Numbered from the stretch's first letter, positions 1-7,210 are shown. The stretch: 15,379 nucleotides of DNA from Methanosarcinaceae archaeon (GCA_030609665.1 JAUWBW010000012.1:1-15379), one strand, 5' to 3'. Notes: generated from the sequence alone by a model not told the origin. Numbers and translations are program-made.

Positions 1-26
1 TTACACTTGAACTTACACATAATCAC

Positions 27-32
27 GGTGAT
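27..32 (+). promoter_or_regulatory. Ribosome binding site of leuD
   Basis: GGTGAT lies six bases before the ATG at 39 and is complementary to the 3' end of archaeal 16S rRNA. It fixes the leuD start even though the reading frame stays open back to the left edge of the window. Confidence 0.7.
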
Positions 33-38
33 AAAAAT

Positions 39-521
39 ATGAAAGGAAGAGTTTGGAGATTTGGTGACGACATTGATACCGATGCAGTGATCCCTGGCAG
101 GTACCTTGTCCTCAATACGCCGGAGGAACTTGCAGCACATGCATTCGAAGGCGTGCGCCCCGAGTTTGCAGGAGAGGTTAAGGAGAACGACATCATTGTC
201 GCAGACAACAATTTCGGTTGCGGGTCGTCAAGGGAACATGCACCGATCGCACTTAAGGGTACAAAGATCGGCTGCGTTATTGCAAAATCGTTTGCACGCA
301 TTTTCTTCCGCAACGCGATCAATATCGGTGTAGCACTTCTTGAGTGCCCTGATACCGATAAGATCGAGGAAGGCGATGAGCTTGCGGTCGATATCGCAAC
401 AGGCATTATAGAAAATAAGACCAAAGGCGAGACATACCAGGCAACTCCGCTGCCGGATTTCGTGCGCGGGATAGTCGATGCGGGCGGATTGATCGAGTAT
501 ACGAGAAAGATCGTTGCATAA
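39..521 (+). CDS. leuD: 3-isopropylmalate dehydratase small subunit (LeuD/HacB family)
   Basis: This is the small, swivel-domain subunit of an aconitase-superfamily hydro-lyase. With a LeuC large subunit (not in this window, probably just upstream) it isomerises 2- to 3-isopropylmalate in leucine synthesis. The 160-residue length is normal for the archaeal two-subunit enzyme. The family signature is clear: GDDIDTD at residues 9-15 and [10 protein letters not shown] at 60-69. Methanogens carry two paralogues, and the second (AksE) works on homoaconitate for coenzyme B. The specificity loop here reads YLVL at 22-25. From what I know of the methanogen enzymes, homoaconitase subunits have Arg (YLRT) where this protein has Val24, so the leucine enzyme is the better reading, by inference. 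The stop lies 22 bases before leuB, indicating one operon. Confidence 0.88.
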   Translation: MKGRVWRFGDDIDTDAVIPGRYLVLNTPEELAAHAFEGVRPEFAGEVKENDIIVADNNFGCGSSREHAPIALKGTKIGCVIAKSFARIFFRNAINIGVALLECPDTDKIEEGDELAVDIATGIIENKTKGETYQATPLPDFVRGIVDAGGLIEYTRKIVA

Positions 522-543
522 TTTGAATAAGGAGATTTATAAA

Positions 544-1671
544 ATGACACAATACAAAATTCCGGTAATACCGGGTGACGGGATAGGTCCTGAGATTATC
601 GCGGAAGGAAAGAAGGTAATTGATGCTGCCGGAGAGAAGTTCGGATTCGATGTCGAGTGGACAGAGTTCCCACACGGTGCAGACCACTATCTTGAGACAG
701 GCGAATTGATATCTGAAGATTCACTTGCAGAACTTGCAAAGTATCCGGCCATCTATCTTGGTTCCATTGGTGACCCAAGGGTGGCTCCGGGTGTGCTTGA
801 GAAAGGAGTCCTGCTTGCTGCACGATTCTACTTTGACCAGTATGTGAACCTGCGACCTATCAAACTCCTTGAAGGCGTCTGGACTCCGATCAAGGACAAG
901 ACACCTGCAGACATTGATTTTACGGTAGTTCGCGAGAATACCGAGGATTTCTATATCGGAATTGGCGGACGTGCCAAGAAGGGCGAGAGCAAAGATGTGC
1001 TTGAGGTATCAAGATCATTGTACTCTGCAAGGTTCGGTCTGGATATTGAGACCGACAGCGAGGAGATCGGATACCAGATCGGCATGATCTCAAAGGAAGG
1101 TACCCAGAGGGTTATCAGGTATGCTTTCGATCTTGCAGAGAAGAGCAAGAAACACGTATCATCTGTTGACAAGGCAAATGTGCTTACTGATATCTATGGT
1201 TTCTGGCGAGAGGAGTTCGAGGCTGTTGCATCCGAGCACCCTGGTGTCACTACGGATTTCAATTATGTGGATGCTATGACCATGTGGTTCGTGAAGAACC
1301 CTGAATGGTTCGATGTCGTTGTCACCCCGAACATGTTCGGTGACATTATCACAGACCTTGGCGCAATGGTTCAGGGCGGACTCGGACTTGCACCGGGTGG
1401 AAACATCAACCCTGAAGGTACAAGTATGTTCGAGCCGATCCACGGTTCAGCACCAAAGTATACAGGAATGAACAAGGTCAACCCGATCGCAACCATCTGG
1501 GCAGGCGCAATGCTCATTGAACAGTTGGGTGAGACGGAAGCTGCTGATTCTATTGTTTCTGCTATCGAGCAGAACATCCTTGACAGCAAGGTCAAGACAT
1601 ACGATATGGGCGGCTCATCAGGAACATCCGATGTCGGTGACGATATCGCAAGGATAGTGCTGGGTAATTAA
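544..1671 (+). CDS. leuB: 3-isopropylmalate dehydrogenase family protein
   Basis: This 375-residue beta-decarboxylating dehydrogenase oxidises 3-isopropylmalate (or a close homologue) to the 2-oxo acid in leucine synthesis. The start is the ATG at 544, nine bases after AAGGAG at 529-534; an in-frame ATG at 514 would overlap leuD and has no such site. Visible family features are the N-terminal GDGIGPEI (11-18), Arg94, Arg104 and Arg130 for the malate moiety, Lys210, the metal-binding Asp243, Asp267 and Asp271, and the nucleotide loop EPIHGSAP at 297-304. That loop continues with Lys305-Tyr306 and has Val312, the pattern of NADP-specific isocitrate dehydrogenase rather than the Asp-Ile of NAD-dependent LeuB. 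Homoisocitrate dehydrogenase (AksF) or a tartrate dehydrogenase-like enzyme are alternatives; the leuD neighbour favours LeuB. Confidence 0.85.
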   Translation: MTQYKIPVIPGDGIGPEIIAEGKKVIDAAGEKFGFDVEWTEFPHGADHYLETGELISEDSLAELAKYPAIYLGSIGDPRVAPGVLEKGVLLAARFYFDQYVNLRPIKLLEGVWTPIKDKTPADIDFTVVRENTEDFYIGIGGRAKKGESKDVLEVSRSLYSARFGLDIETDSEEIGYQIGMISKEGTQRVIRYAFDLAEKSKKHVSSVDKANVLTDIYGFWREEFEAVASEHPGVTTDFNYVDAMTMWFVKNPEWFDVVVTPNMFGDIITDLGAMVQGGLGLAPGGNINPEGTSMFEPIHGSAPKYTGMNKVNPIATIWAGAMLIEQLGETEAADSIVSAIEQNILDSKVKTYDMGGSSGTSDVGDDIARIVLGN

Positions 1672-1676
1672 AACAG

Positions 1677-1683
1677 TTTTTTT
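1677..1683 (+). terminator. T-tract terminator after leuB
   Basis: A run of seven T begins six bases after the leuB stop, the usual archaeal intrinsic termination signal. A second T-rich stretch follows near 1725-1732. Confidence 0.5.
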
Positions 1684-1971
1684 ACAGATGCGCTTTAGCA
1701 TGATGGATTGCCGAGCGCGGATTTCTTTTTTTGTAAATCTGGTGTCATTTTCAAGTGTTTTAAGACCAGATTTTATTCTTTCAGCGGTGTCCGAATCAAA
1801 TTTTTAAGAAACTTGCCTACATCCGGATGTAGTTCACTGTATTCAAACGCAGACTTTCAGATATTATATCAAGAGAAACACGAAAAGAAAAAGGGCAAGT
1901 AAGCGCCTCAAATATAGGCATAGGCATAGGTATGTTTTCTTGCATCAAATAATTGAGTCTTCAATGAAGCT

Positions 1972-1993
1972 CCCCACAGCAGAGCTGGTGGGG
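1972..1993. repeat. Hairpin copy 1 (AGCAGAGCT core, GGGGTAT tail)
   Basis: CCCCAC and AGC pair with GCT and GTGGGG around the loop AGA, with one bulged G; GGGGTATC follows. It shares its core and tail with the hairpin 67 bases further on. The arrangement resembles subterminal hairpins of IS200/IS605-type elements, but no transposase is adjacent, so that origin is inference. Confidence 0.5.
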
Positions 1994-2038
1994 TATCTTA
2001 ATGTCTAAGGCTACTGAGGTTGCATTGACTTATCCCAA

Positions 2039-2057
2039 CCGCAGCAGAGCTGCGGGG
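2039..2057. repeat. Hairpin copy 2 (AGCAGAGCT core, GGGGTAT tail)
   Basis: CCGCAGC (2039-2045) pairs perfectly with GCTGCGG (2049-2055) around the loop AGA and is followed by GGTATTA. This is a cleaner copy of the hairpin at 1972. Either could also act as a terminator for the converging genes, though there is no strong T-run right after the stem. Confidence 0.5.
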
Positions 2058-2091
2058 TATTACAATTAAGATCAACAACGTTCAAAAAACC

Positions 2092-3075
2092 CTATGCTGA
2101 GCGCTTAAAATTCATATCGATTCCCAAAATATCCTCTGCTCCCCCAAAAATGTCACGCGCGATCTCGGCGCACCCAATAGCAGCACTCCATTTGCCAAGC
2201 ACATGACAATTGACACCAAGGTGGGCATTGACCTCATCCACAACGTAATCAACTTCCCCGACCGAACCGGCAAGGAATATATCCCCGTCACAACCATAGT
2301 CTTTGAGCAGTATCTCAATGCTCGCAATCTCCATTGCAGCAAACAAGGCAATAGTATCAAGCGCAAGCAGCGCACTTTCTTCACCCCTTGCCGCGCCCTC
2401 AAGAAGTTCCTCTCTACCTGCATACGTGGTATTCTTCAAAACCCCTGCATGTATGAAAGCCTCGTTCGCAGTATAAGTCCCTGCATCGACATCCCGAATA
2501 GCCTGCAGGTCGAGTGGTCCGTGGTGCACCCCTGGCGCGAATATGCATGCATCGATCGCACCTACCAACTTTCCATTTGCAACTCCCACTGTCACAGTGT
2601 TTGAACTTATATCCGAAACAACGAAATCGTTATGTCCATGGCATCGCGCATGGTATGCAATACCAATCTTCTCAGGACTTGTTGAATGTGAAAAAACACT
2701 CATGCGCGGGTCGGTATTACTTCCTGCATGGATTCCAGGGATGAGAACGGCAGGCAGTCCTGAATTTTTGATCGCATCAAAAACACGCGCACCGGCACCG
2801 GTCTTTTCGCCGACACCCTCAATGCTCTTGACCCCTCTAGCAACAACCGAATTAACATCCTCGATTGCAGTGATGTCATCTCCCATCGAATATGTAACTG
2901 CAATGAGTTCTATCTCACTTTTGTCAACGTCAAAATGGTGTAAGATCGAATCAATGATCTCGGGCTCGGACATGACGGCTGCATCGCTTCGAAGCAGTTC
3001 GAACTTCTTAATCCCATCATCCGCAATGCCAACAAAACGCATTGCAGTTGTCCCGTGATCGATCCCCACAAACAT
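2092..3075 (-). CDS. Methanogenesis marker protein 12 (ASKHA-fold)
   Basis: This 327-residue protein belongs to the methanogenesis marker 12 family, found essentially only in methanogens and anaerobic methane oxidisers; its biochemical role is not established. The N-terminus (GIDHGTT, residues 4-10, then Arg13) is the phosphate-1 loop of the actin/sugar kinase/Hsp70 ATPase fold, and a glycine-rich FLAGSVGE near the C-terminus fits the adenosine-binding part of that fold. It is probably a cytoplasmic nucleotide-binding protein. It starts with ATG nine bases after the DUF2103-like gene, so the two should share a transcript. The ribosome site is weak. It ends with TAG. Confidence 0.82.
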   Translation of the reverse strand: MFVGIDHGTTAMRFVGIADDGIKKFELLRSDAAVMSEPEIIDSILHHFDVDKSEIELIAVTYSMGDDITAIEDVNSVVARGVKSIEGVGEKTGAGARVFDAIKNSGLPAVLIPGIHAGSNTDPRMSVFSHSTSPEKIGIAYHARCHGHNDFVVSDISSNTVTVGVANGKLVGAIDACIFAPGVHHGPLDLQAIRDVDAGTYTANEAFIHAGVLKNTTYAGREELLEGAARGEESALLALDTIALFAAMEIASIEILLKDYGCDGDIFLAGSVGEVDYVVDEVNAHLGVNCHVLGKWSAAIGCAEIARDIFGGAEDILGIDMNFKRSA

Positions 3076-3084
3076 TATTCACAC

Positions 3085-3420
3085 TTATTCCTTATCGTCA
3101 AAAAGCATTGCATTCAGTTCATTCATCAAGCGTTCCCCTTCTGTATCATCAGCTACGGTCGTGATGACTCTTATTTCCTGTACAGCAGTTCCATGTGTGA
3201 TGATCATACGGAGATTTCCCCTCGTATCAGAACGCAAAACCTTTCCAGTGATTCCCCCGCTTGCTGCTGCATTTCCTTTTACATTTATCACAGATGGAAC
3301 TATTCGCTTAACTTCCGAGTGATCAAGGATCGTATCTATCAATTTCTTTCCGTGGCGTCCACCAATGATAGTTGTGTGTGCTCCGCCAATTTTTTCAGGT
3401 GTGGAGTGACTTTTTGTCAT
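3085..3420 (-). CDS. Small conserved archaeal protein, DUF2103-like
   Basis: This 111-residue soluble protein of unknown function has an N-terminal block rich in Gly, His and Arg (KIGGAHTTIIGGRHGKKL, 10-27) and then a conserved-looking core around VPSVINVKGNAAASGG. The pattern matches my recollection of DUF2103, described as a predicted metal-binding archaeal family; the assignment is from memory and moderate. It is the first gene of the pair with mmp12. On the minus strand an A/T-rich TATA-like element lies around 3461-3475, roughly 40-55 bases before the start; no ribosome site is evident. Confidence 0.6.
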   Translation of the reverse strand: MTKSHSTPEKIGGAHTTIIGGRHGKKLIDTILDHSEVKRIVPSVINVKGNAAASGGITGKVLRSDTRGNLRMIITHGTAVQEIRVITTVADDTEGERLMNELNAMLFDDKE

Positions 3421-3574
3421 GTTTTTGCCTATTGTTGTAAAGGTTGCATTGCATGTGCTGTATATGTATAAAATAATAGTGGTTTTGGTTCATGTGGCAC
3501 TATTCCAAAATCCAGTTATTGCAATGAATAGAGACTGGCGTTTTAGCCCGTAATTTTCATGAGAAAATCAAATT

Positions 3575-3594
3575 AGCTTTTCGACTTAAAAGCT
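3575..3594. repeat. Perfect 7-bp hairpin upstream of the transposase
   Basis: AGCTTTT (3575-3581) and AAAAGCT (3588-3594) are perfect inverted copies with a six-base loop. It is the outermost of several hairpins around the transposase gene. Confidence 0.55.
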
Positions 3595-3600
3595 TACCTC

Positions 3601-3629
3601 TTTTTTAAACATGGCTTGCCATGAAAAAA
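3601..3629. repeat. Compact hairpin CATGGC-TT-GCCATG flanked by T6 and A6
   Basis: CATGGC (3610-3615) and GCCATG (3618-3623) form a perfect stem. The outer T6 (3601-3606) and A6 (3624-3629) can continue it after a three-base bulge. It lies about 50 bases before the transposase start and could stop or slow transcripts entering from outside; that role is inference. Confidence 0.5.
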
Positions 3630-3649
3630 CAATCACAGCATGACCGTTA

Positions 3650-3658
3650 GGTATATAT
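3650..3658 (+). promoter_or_regulatory. Candidate TATA box of the transposase
   Basis: The sequence GTATATATG is centred about 26 bases before the ATG at 3680. Initiation at or beside that ATG would give a leaderless message, which agrees with the lack of a ribosome site there. Confidence 0.45.
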
Positions 3659-3679
3659 GTGTGAAAATGTGCCCGCTCG

Positions 3680-4783
3680 ATGACAGAAAATGCTACAGTT
3701 TTCAAGGGATGCATTTTCACAGACTCCCTTGAAAACTATACCAACAAAACTAATGTCTCGCTATGTCAATTTTTATCTTTCCTCGGCATATCGGACATCG
3801 TAAAGCACATTGAACACAACTTTTACAGCAATAAAGATTGGCATTTCAGATTTGATATCGGTGGGATGGTCAAACTTTCAGTAGTTAAATTCTTCAGACA
3901 ACTGCCTTACAAAAAAGTTATTATCACGGAAGAAGAGGCTTGGTTACTCGGTTTTATAGAAAAGGATGGTGTAATTCAAATTCCATCTGCTGGAACACTT
4001 CATCATTTTGTAAAATATCGTCTTGGAGTTGGAGGTACTGAACAGATCATGATGATGGTTGGTAAAAAGATTGCCAAATTATCAAAATCCACAAATGCAA
4101 AGATGGATTCAACACCACTTGAAGCATCAAGGTATGACAAATATAGTGATTACAATCCACATTATGGGTGCAAGATGGATAAAGCTCACATCACTATGAT
4201 TGGTACTTATCCGGTGTTCATGACTTATACTGGTGGAGTTGATGGTGATTCTCCACAATTGCCGAATCATATAAATGCCCTGTTGAAAATGGATGTCAAT
4301 ATCGATGAATTCTATCTTGATGGCAGTTATGATTCGTTCAAAAATCATGCAGATATATGGTACAGACTCAATGCAAAACCTATGATTTCATTGCCTAAAG
4401 ATGCAGTGATCAACAAAGAGGGGAAACTTAAAAGAATTAATCATTGGATAAACAAAATGTGGCAACTTCGGACTTCAAAACATATGAAAATCGAAGATAA
4501 ACTGAGATTTCTTTATGAAAATGGACGGCAGGAACAAGTGGGGAAGTACCTGAGAAATCAACATCTAAAGGATGAATCATTTCCGGATTCATGTAAACTT
4601 CGGAGTGAGTGTGAACGAATTCATTGTCATATTAAAAATACTGTGAAATTTGATGTTAGGTACATAATGGAAGAGAATCGTGAGCTTTATACAAAATTTA
4701 GTTTCATTACATATCAATTACTGTTGCTAGTCAATCTGCAAAACGGAATCAAACCTGCAAATTCGTTTGAGAATTACGTATAA
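3680..4783 (+). CDS. DDE transposase, IS4/IS5-type superfamily
   Basis: This 367-residue, apparently intact RNase H-fold transposase cuts and joins the ends of its insertion sequence. The first catalytic Asp is D143 in KMDSTPLEAS, the second D214 in YLDGSYD, and the glutamate is E312 in the arrangement R308-(3)-E312-(6)-K319, which follows most of the YREK signature of IS4-like enzymes (the Tyr position is Cys). The N-terminal 130 residues look like the DNA-binding part. The gene is more AT-rich than its neighbours, as expected for acquired DNA. A perfect 12-bp inverted repeat lies within codons 7-19, and a 14-bp stem contains the stop codon. The exact IS family and ends were not determined. 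Confidence 0.85.
   Translation: MTENATVFKGCIFTDSLENYTNKTNVSLCQFLSFLGISDIVKHIEHNFYSNKDWHFRFDIGGMVKLSVVKFFRQLPYKKVIITEEEAWLLGFIEKDGVIQIPSAGTLHHFVKYRLGVGGTEQIMMMVGKKIAKLSKSTNAKMDSTPLEASRYDKYSDYNPHYGCKMDKAHITMIGTYPVFMTYTGGVDGDSPQLPNHINALLKMDVNIDEFYLDGSYDSFKNHADIWYRLNAKPMISLPKDAVINKEGKLKRINHWINKMWQLRTSKHMKIEDKLRFLYENGRQEQVGKYLRNQHLKDESFPDSCKLRSECERIHCHIKNTVKFDVRYIMEENRELYTKFSFITYQLLLLVNLQNGIKPANSFENYV
3698..3736 (+). repeat. Perfect 12-bp inverted repeat inside the transposase start
   Basis: GTTTTCAAGGGA (3698-3709) is the exact reverse complement of TCCCTTGAAAAC (3725-3736), with a 15-base loop. It begins 18 bases after the A of the ATG, so a transcript would fold a stable stem exactly where the ribosome starts. 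Confidence 0.75.
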
Positions 4784-4810
4784 TTTACCATAAGGATATG
4801 GTGAATTATA
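4779..4810 (+). terminator. 14-bp hairpin overlapping the transposase stop codon
   Basis: The arms 4779-4792 and 4797-4810 pair over 14 bases with one G-T pair and an AGGA loop, followed by TTT. The TAA stop (4781-4783) is inside the left arm. A second perfect stem, GATAGC/GCTATC with loop GTTA (4818-4833), and a T-rich stretch come next. Together they are a likely terminator and may lie close to the element's right end. Confidence 0.6.
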
Positions 4811-5076
4811 TTTGAATGATAGCGTTAGCTATCGATTATTTTGGTTAATTTTGCCCTAATTAAATTAATGCAGCAGAGTGTGGAAGATCTTGCTGTGCGA
4901 AATTGAGAAGTTAATGGTAATTTTGCTTTATTTTTATTGAGGAACGAATGCTTGTCAAATTAGAAGTGGTGGGTTTTGGAGTTAATTGGATATTCTCTTC
5001 ATGCAATTTGTTTGAGCGCGCCATCTTTAAATAACATCCAGAGAATACCACAGGAATATTTGAAGAGCATATACAA

Positions 5077-5136
5077 CGAGAAAATGCTCACTTCGTTCGC
5101 ATTAACTCGCACTATATATTTATAAAATATATACCA
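5077..5136 (+). repeat. 60-bp hairpin/TATA element, copy A
   Basis: The unit starts CGAGAAAAT, has a CT/CG-rich centre (5086-5100), then ATTAACTCG (5101-5109), which can pair with the start over 7 of 9 bases, and ends in a perfect 21-base palindrome of A and T (5113-5133). Copy B follows at a spacing of exactly 60 bases. Confidence 0.75.
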
Positions 5137-5196
5137 CGAGAAAATTCTCGCTATGCTCGGATTAACTTGAACTGTATAATTCTATAAATTATATAC
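5137..5196 (+). repeat. 60-bp hairpin/TATA element, copy B
   Basis: This is a tandem copy of unit A: CGAGAAAAT at 5137-5145, CTCGCTATGCTCGG in the centre, ATTAACTTG at 5161-5169, then a diverged AT palindrome at about 5173-5196. Its AT end sits 10-30 bases before the queC ATG and is the best candidate for the operon's TATA box. No ribosome site is visible, so the queC message may be leaderless. Confidence 0.75.
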
Positions 5197-5205
5197 TGTG
5201 AAAAA

Positions 5206-5907
5206 ATGAGCGCAATATCACTACTCAGCAGCGGTCTGGATTCAGTCGCAGCATTATCGATTGCAAAAGAGCAGACTGACATAAAGTTAGCATTAACATT
5301 CGACTACGGACAACGTTCCGCACAGCGCGAGATCGAGTATTCAAGAGTGATATGCAAACATTTTGGCATTGAACACAACGTAATCCCTCTCGACTGGCTT
5401 GGCGATATCACAAAAACATCACTGGTAAGCAGGGATGTGGATGTCCCCGAACTTACACAAGATGACATATCGGATAGCGCCGCACCAGAAATCACACAGG
5501 GATCCGCAAAGAGTGTTTGGGTTCCAAATCGCAACGGTGTTATGATAAACATTGCTGCGAGTTTTGCAGAAAGTCTTGGATACGAGTATGTGATCGTAGG
5601 ATTCAATGGCGAAGAAGCAGCTACGTTCCCTGACAATTCATTTGAGTATGTCAGGGCGATGGATGAGTGTTTATCATATTCCACCCAAAATGGGGTCGAA
5701 GTGCTGGCACCCCTGATCGAGTTTAACAAAAACGGTATCGTGCGTGAAGCACTGCGATCAGGCGCGCCACTTGAGTGGAGCTGGAGCTGTTACCATGGCG
5801 CAGATGCACCGTGCGGTGTTTGCGAGAGTTGTGTACGACGGGCGCGCGGGTTTGCTGAAGCAGGGGCGGAAGACCCGCTTCTTGTGAGATTAGGAAATCT
5901 GGAGTAA
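5206..5907 (+). CDS. queC: 7-cyano-7-deazaguanine (preQ0) synthase QueC
   Basis: QueC converts 7-carboxy-7-deazaguanine to preQ0 using ATP and ammonia; in archaea preQ0 feeds archaeosine in the tRNA D-loop. The 233-residue protein has an N-terminal PP-loop, SSGLDS at 8-13, where most family members read SGGxDS, and the C-terminal zinc site C195-x7-C203-x2-C206-x2-C209. The VPNRNGVM block of the family is also present. It is the first gene of queC-DUF366-queE-queD, with five bases between its stop and the next start. The start is set by the N-terminal match to the family; there is no ribosome site, and TATA-like sequence lies just upstream. Confidence 0.93.
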   Translation: MSAISLLSSGLDSVAALSIAKEQTDIKLALTFDYGQRSAQREIEYSRVICKHFGIEHNVIPLDWLGDITKTSLVSRDVDVPELTQDDISDSAAPEITQGSAKSVWVPNRNGVMINIAASFAESLGYEYVIVGFNGEEAATFPDNSFEYVRAMDECLSYSTQNGVEVLAPLIEFNKNGIVREALRSGAPLEWSWSCYHGADAPCGVCESCVRRARGFAEAGAEDPLLVRLGNLE

Positions 5908-5912
5908 AATTT

Positions 5913-6470
5913 ATGAAATGCATTATTTTTGATAAAGAACTGGACTACGACGGCAGCCAGATATCATCACTTTGGGGATATAATATCGCAGACGTGCAGG
6001 ATGATTCGATTATCGCATTTCGAGGCGCATGTGACGTGAAGATCGAGCACATGATCGACCTTGAGGACAAGAAGGCTGACGAATCCATAATTTCGCCTGA
6101 CATGCTTCATTTCATTATCGAGCATTTCGACTCGACCGACCTGAAACTTATCTATACAAGACAACGTTTATTTACGTCAATCGTTTTCGAAACACTGAAC
6201 GCGCGCGGAGTGAGCACCAACCGCGAGGGTGACGACTTGTTTGTGAACAAAAAAAAACTCACGGTATCAATTGCCAGCACTTCTGCGGTTTCGCAGAAGA
6301 TACATTTTGGGATCAATGTCACACATGATTTTTACGGAAATCTTAATGATATCGGAATAAACGAAAGCGGGGTCAATGAACTGATGCGCGAGATCGCAGA
6401 GCGTTACACGCATGAATTCGAAGACATCGAGAAAGACCTGCGGAAATCACGATCTTTGGATATGATCTGA
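5913..6470 (+). CDS. DUF366 family protein, preQ0-operon partner
   Basis: This 185-residue cytoplasmic protein of unknown function matches DUF366, an archaeal family that structural work places with the biotin/lipoate ligase and class II aminoacyl-tRNA synthetase fold (from memory). Visible blocks are the [20 protein letters not shown] region near residues 20-40, an acidic middle, and [13 protein letters not shown] near residues 130-142. It starts after GGAG at 5900-5903, and its TGA overlaps the queE ATG, so translation is coupled on both sides. The position between queC and queE strongly implies a job in 7-deazaguanine or archaeosine metabolism, such as a ligase or binding step; the reaction is unknown. 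No transmembrane segment or Cys-based metal site is seen. Confidence 0.82.
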   Translation: MKCIIFDKELDYDGSQISSLWGYNIADVQDDSIIAFRGACDVKIEHMIDLEDKKADESIISPDMLHFIIEHFDSTDLKLIYTRQRLFTSIVFETLNARGVSTNREGDDLFVNKKKLTVSIASTSAVSQKIHFGINVTHDFYGNLNDIGINESGVNELMREIAERYTHEFEDIEKDLRKSRSLDMI

Positions 6471-7210
6471 TGTTTGCGCCAATAAGCGAAATATTCGATT
6501 CCGTGCAGGGCGAAGGACCTTATGTCGGTGTAAGGCAGGCATTCGTGCGTTTTGTCGGGTGCAACCTGAACTGCTCTTACTGTGACACGCCGCGCGAGGA
6601 TGTGGGATATTGTCGTTTTGAAAGACATGCAGGGTCAGGTTCGTTTGAAGAGTTCCAAAATCCACTTACCGTTAACATGGTTGAGGGAATGCTCGAATAC
6701 TACAAACACATCCATTCGATCTCACTCACCGGCGGCGAACCGTTGTTGCATGCTGATTTTATCAGTCAGATGCATACACCTGTGCCGCTGTATCTGGAAT
6801 CCAATATGACACTGCCGCAGAAGGCTAAAAAGATCAAGGACAGGATATCCTATGTTTCGGGGGACGTTAAACTCACAAATGAATTCGAAGGCGAAGATTT
6901 TGAATCACACCTTGACAGGACTATCGAATGTTTCAGGGTGCTTAAAACCACAAAAACAAGGGATTGCTTCTGCAAGATCGTTGTAACGAATGACACTGAG
7001 CCGGACGACGTGCTTGGTGTTGTTGGTGCAATATCTAACTATATCTCATGCGTGGTACTTCAGCCTGTTACGCAGGGTGCAACTCCAAATGCAACTACGG
7101 ACACGGGACCTGCGACTGTGCAGTCCTTGATGGAATTGCAAAAGAACCTGCTTGATGAAATTGACACGCGAATAATACCACAGACCCACAAGATGTGGGG
7201 GTGCTTATAA
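6470..7210 (+). CDS. queE: 7-carboxy-7-deazaguanine synthase QueE (radical SAM)
   Basis: QueE rearranges 6-carboxy-tetrahydropterin to 7-carboxy-7-deazaguanine with S-adenosylmethionine and an iron-sulfur cluster. The 246-residue protein has the QueE N-terminus [10 protein letters not shown] (11-20), the cluster motif C31-x3-C35-x2-C38 followed by DT, and the SAM-binding TGGEPLLH block. The C-terminal THKMWG is also typical of the family. Its start overlaps the DUF366 stop (TGATG) and its stop overlaps the queD start (TAATG), so this part of the operon is translationally coupled. Confidence 0.93.
   Translation: MFAPISEIFDSVQGEGPYVGVRQAFVRFVGCNLNCSYCDTPREDVGYCRFERHAGSGSFEEFQNPLTVNMVEGMLEYYKHIHSISLTGGEPLLHADFISQMHTPVPLYLESNMTLPQKAKKIKDRISYVSGDVKLTNEFEGEDFESHLDRTIECFRVLKTTKTRDCFCKIVVTNDTEPDDVLGVVGAISNYISCVVLQPVTQGATPNATTDTGPATVQSLMELQKNLLDEIDTRIIPQTHKMWGCL

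Larger units (their letters stand above)
1672..2091. other. 420-base convergent intergenic region
   Basis: This gap lies between the converging ends of leuB and mmp12. I see no credible gene: the one open frame (about 1708-1902) has no ribosome site, no good start and a low-complexity, Lys-rich end. It holds a T-tract terminator, a short tandem repeat (ATAGGC twice, then ATAGGT, 1914-1931) and two related hairpins at 1972-1993 and 2039-2055. Confidence 0.6.
3496..4854 (+). mobile_element. Insertion sequence carrying the DDE transposase (ends tentative)
   Basis: The transposase gene implies an insertion sequence. The only end candidates I found are an imperfect pair: GGCACTATTCCAAAAT at 3496-3511 and, inverted, GGCAAAATTAACCAAAAT ending at 4854. 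They match only with gaps, and no target duplication is visible, so these limits are a guess. The length implied, about 1.36 kb, is reasonable for a single-ORF element. The insertion would lie between the promoter region of the DUF2103/mmp12 pair and the que operon. Confidence 0.3.
4855..5205. other. AT-rich leader region of the que operon
   Basis: There is no convincing gene between the transposase terminator and queC. One 29-codon frame (ATG near 4948, preceded by GAGGAA) codes for an unremarkable peptide and is not supported further. The right-hand 130 bases consist of two tandem copies of a 60-bp element that ends in TATA-rich palindromes just before queC. Confidence 0.5.

Noticed and set aside
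1708..1902. 64-codon open frame after leuB
   Set aside because: It lacks a supported start, lies in T-rich terminator sequence and ends in low-complexity Lys/Glu.
2543..3058. Long plus-strand open frame opposite mmp12
   Set aside because: It is a shadow of the well-supported minus-strand gene and has no family features.
4948..5037. 29-codon frame preceded by GAGGAA
   Set aside because: The peptide has no identifiable feature, and a single short Shine-Dalgarno-like match is expected by chance in this purine-rich stretch.
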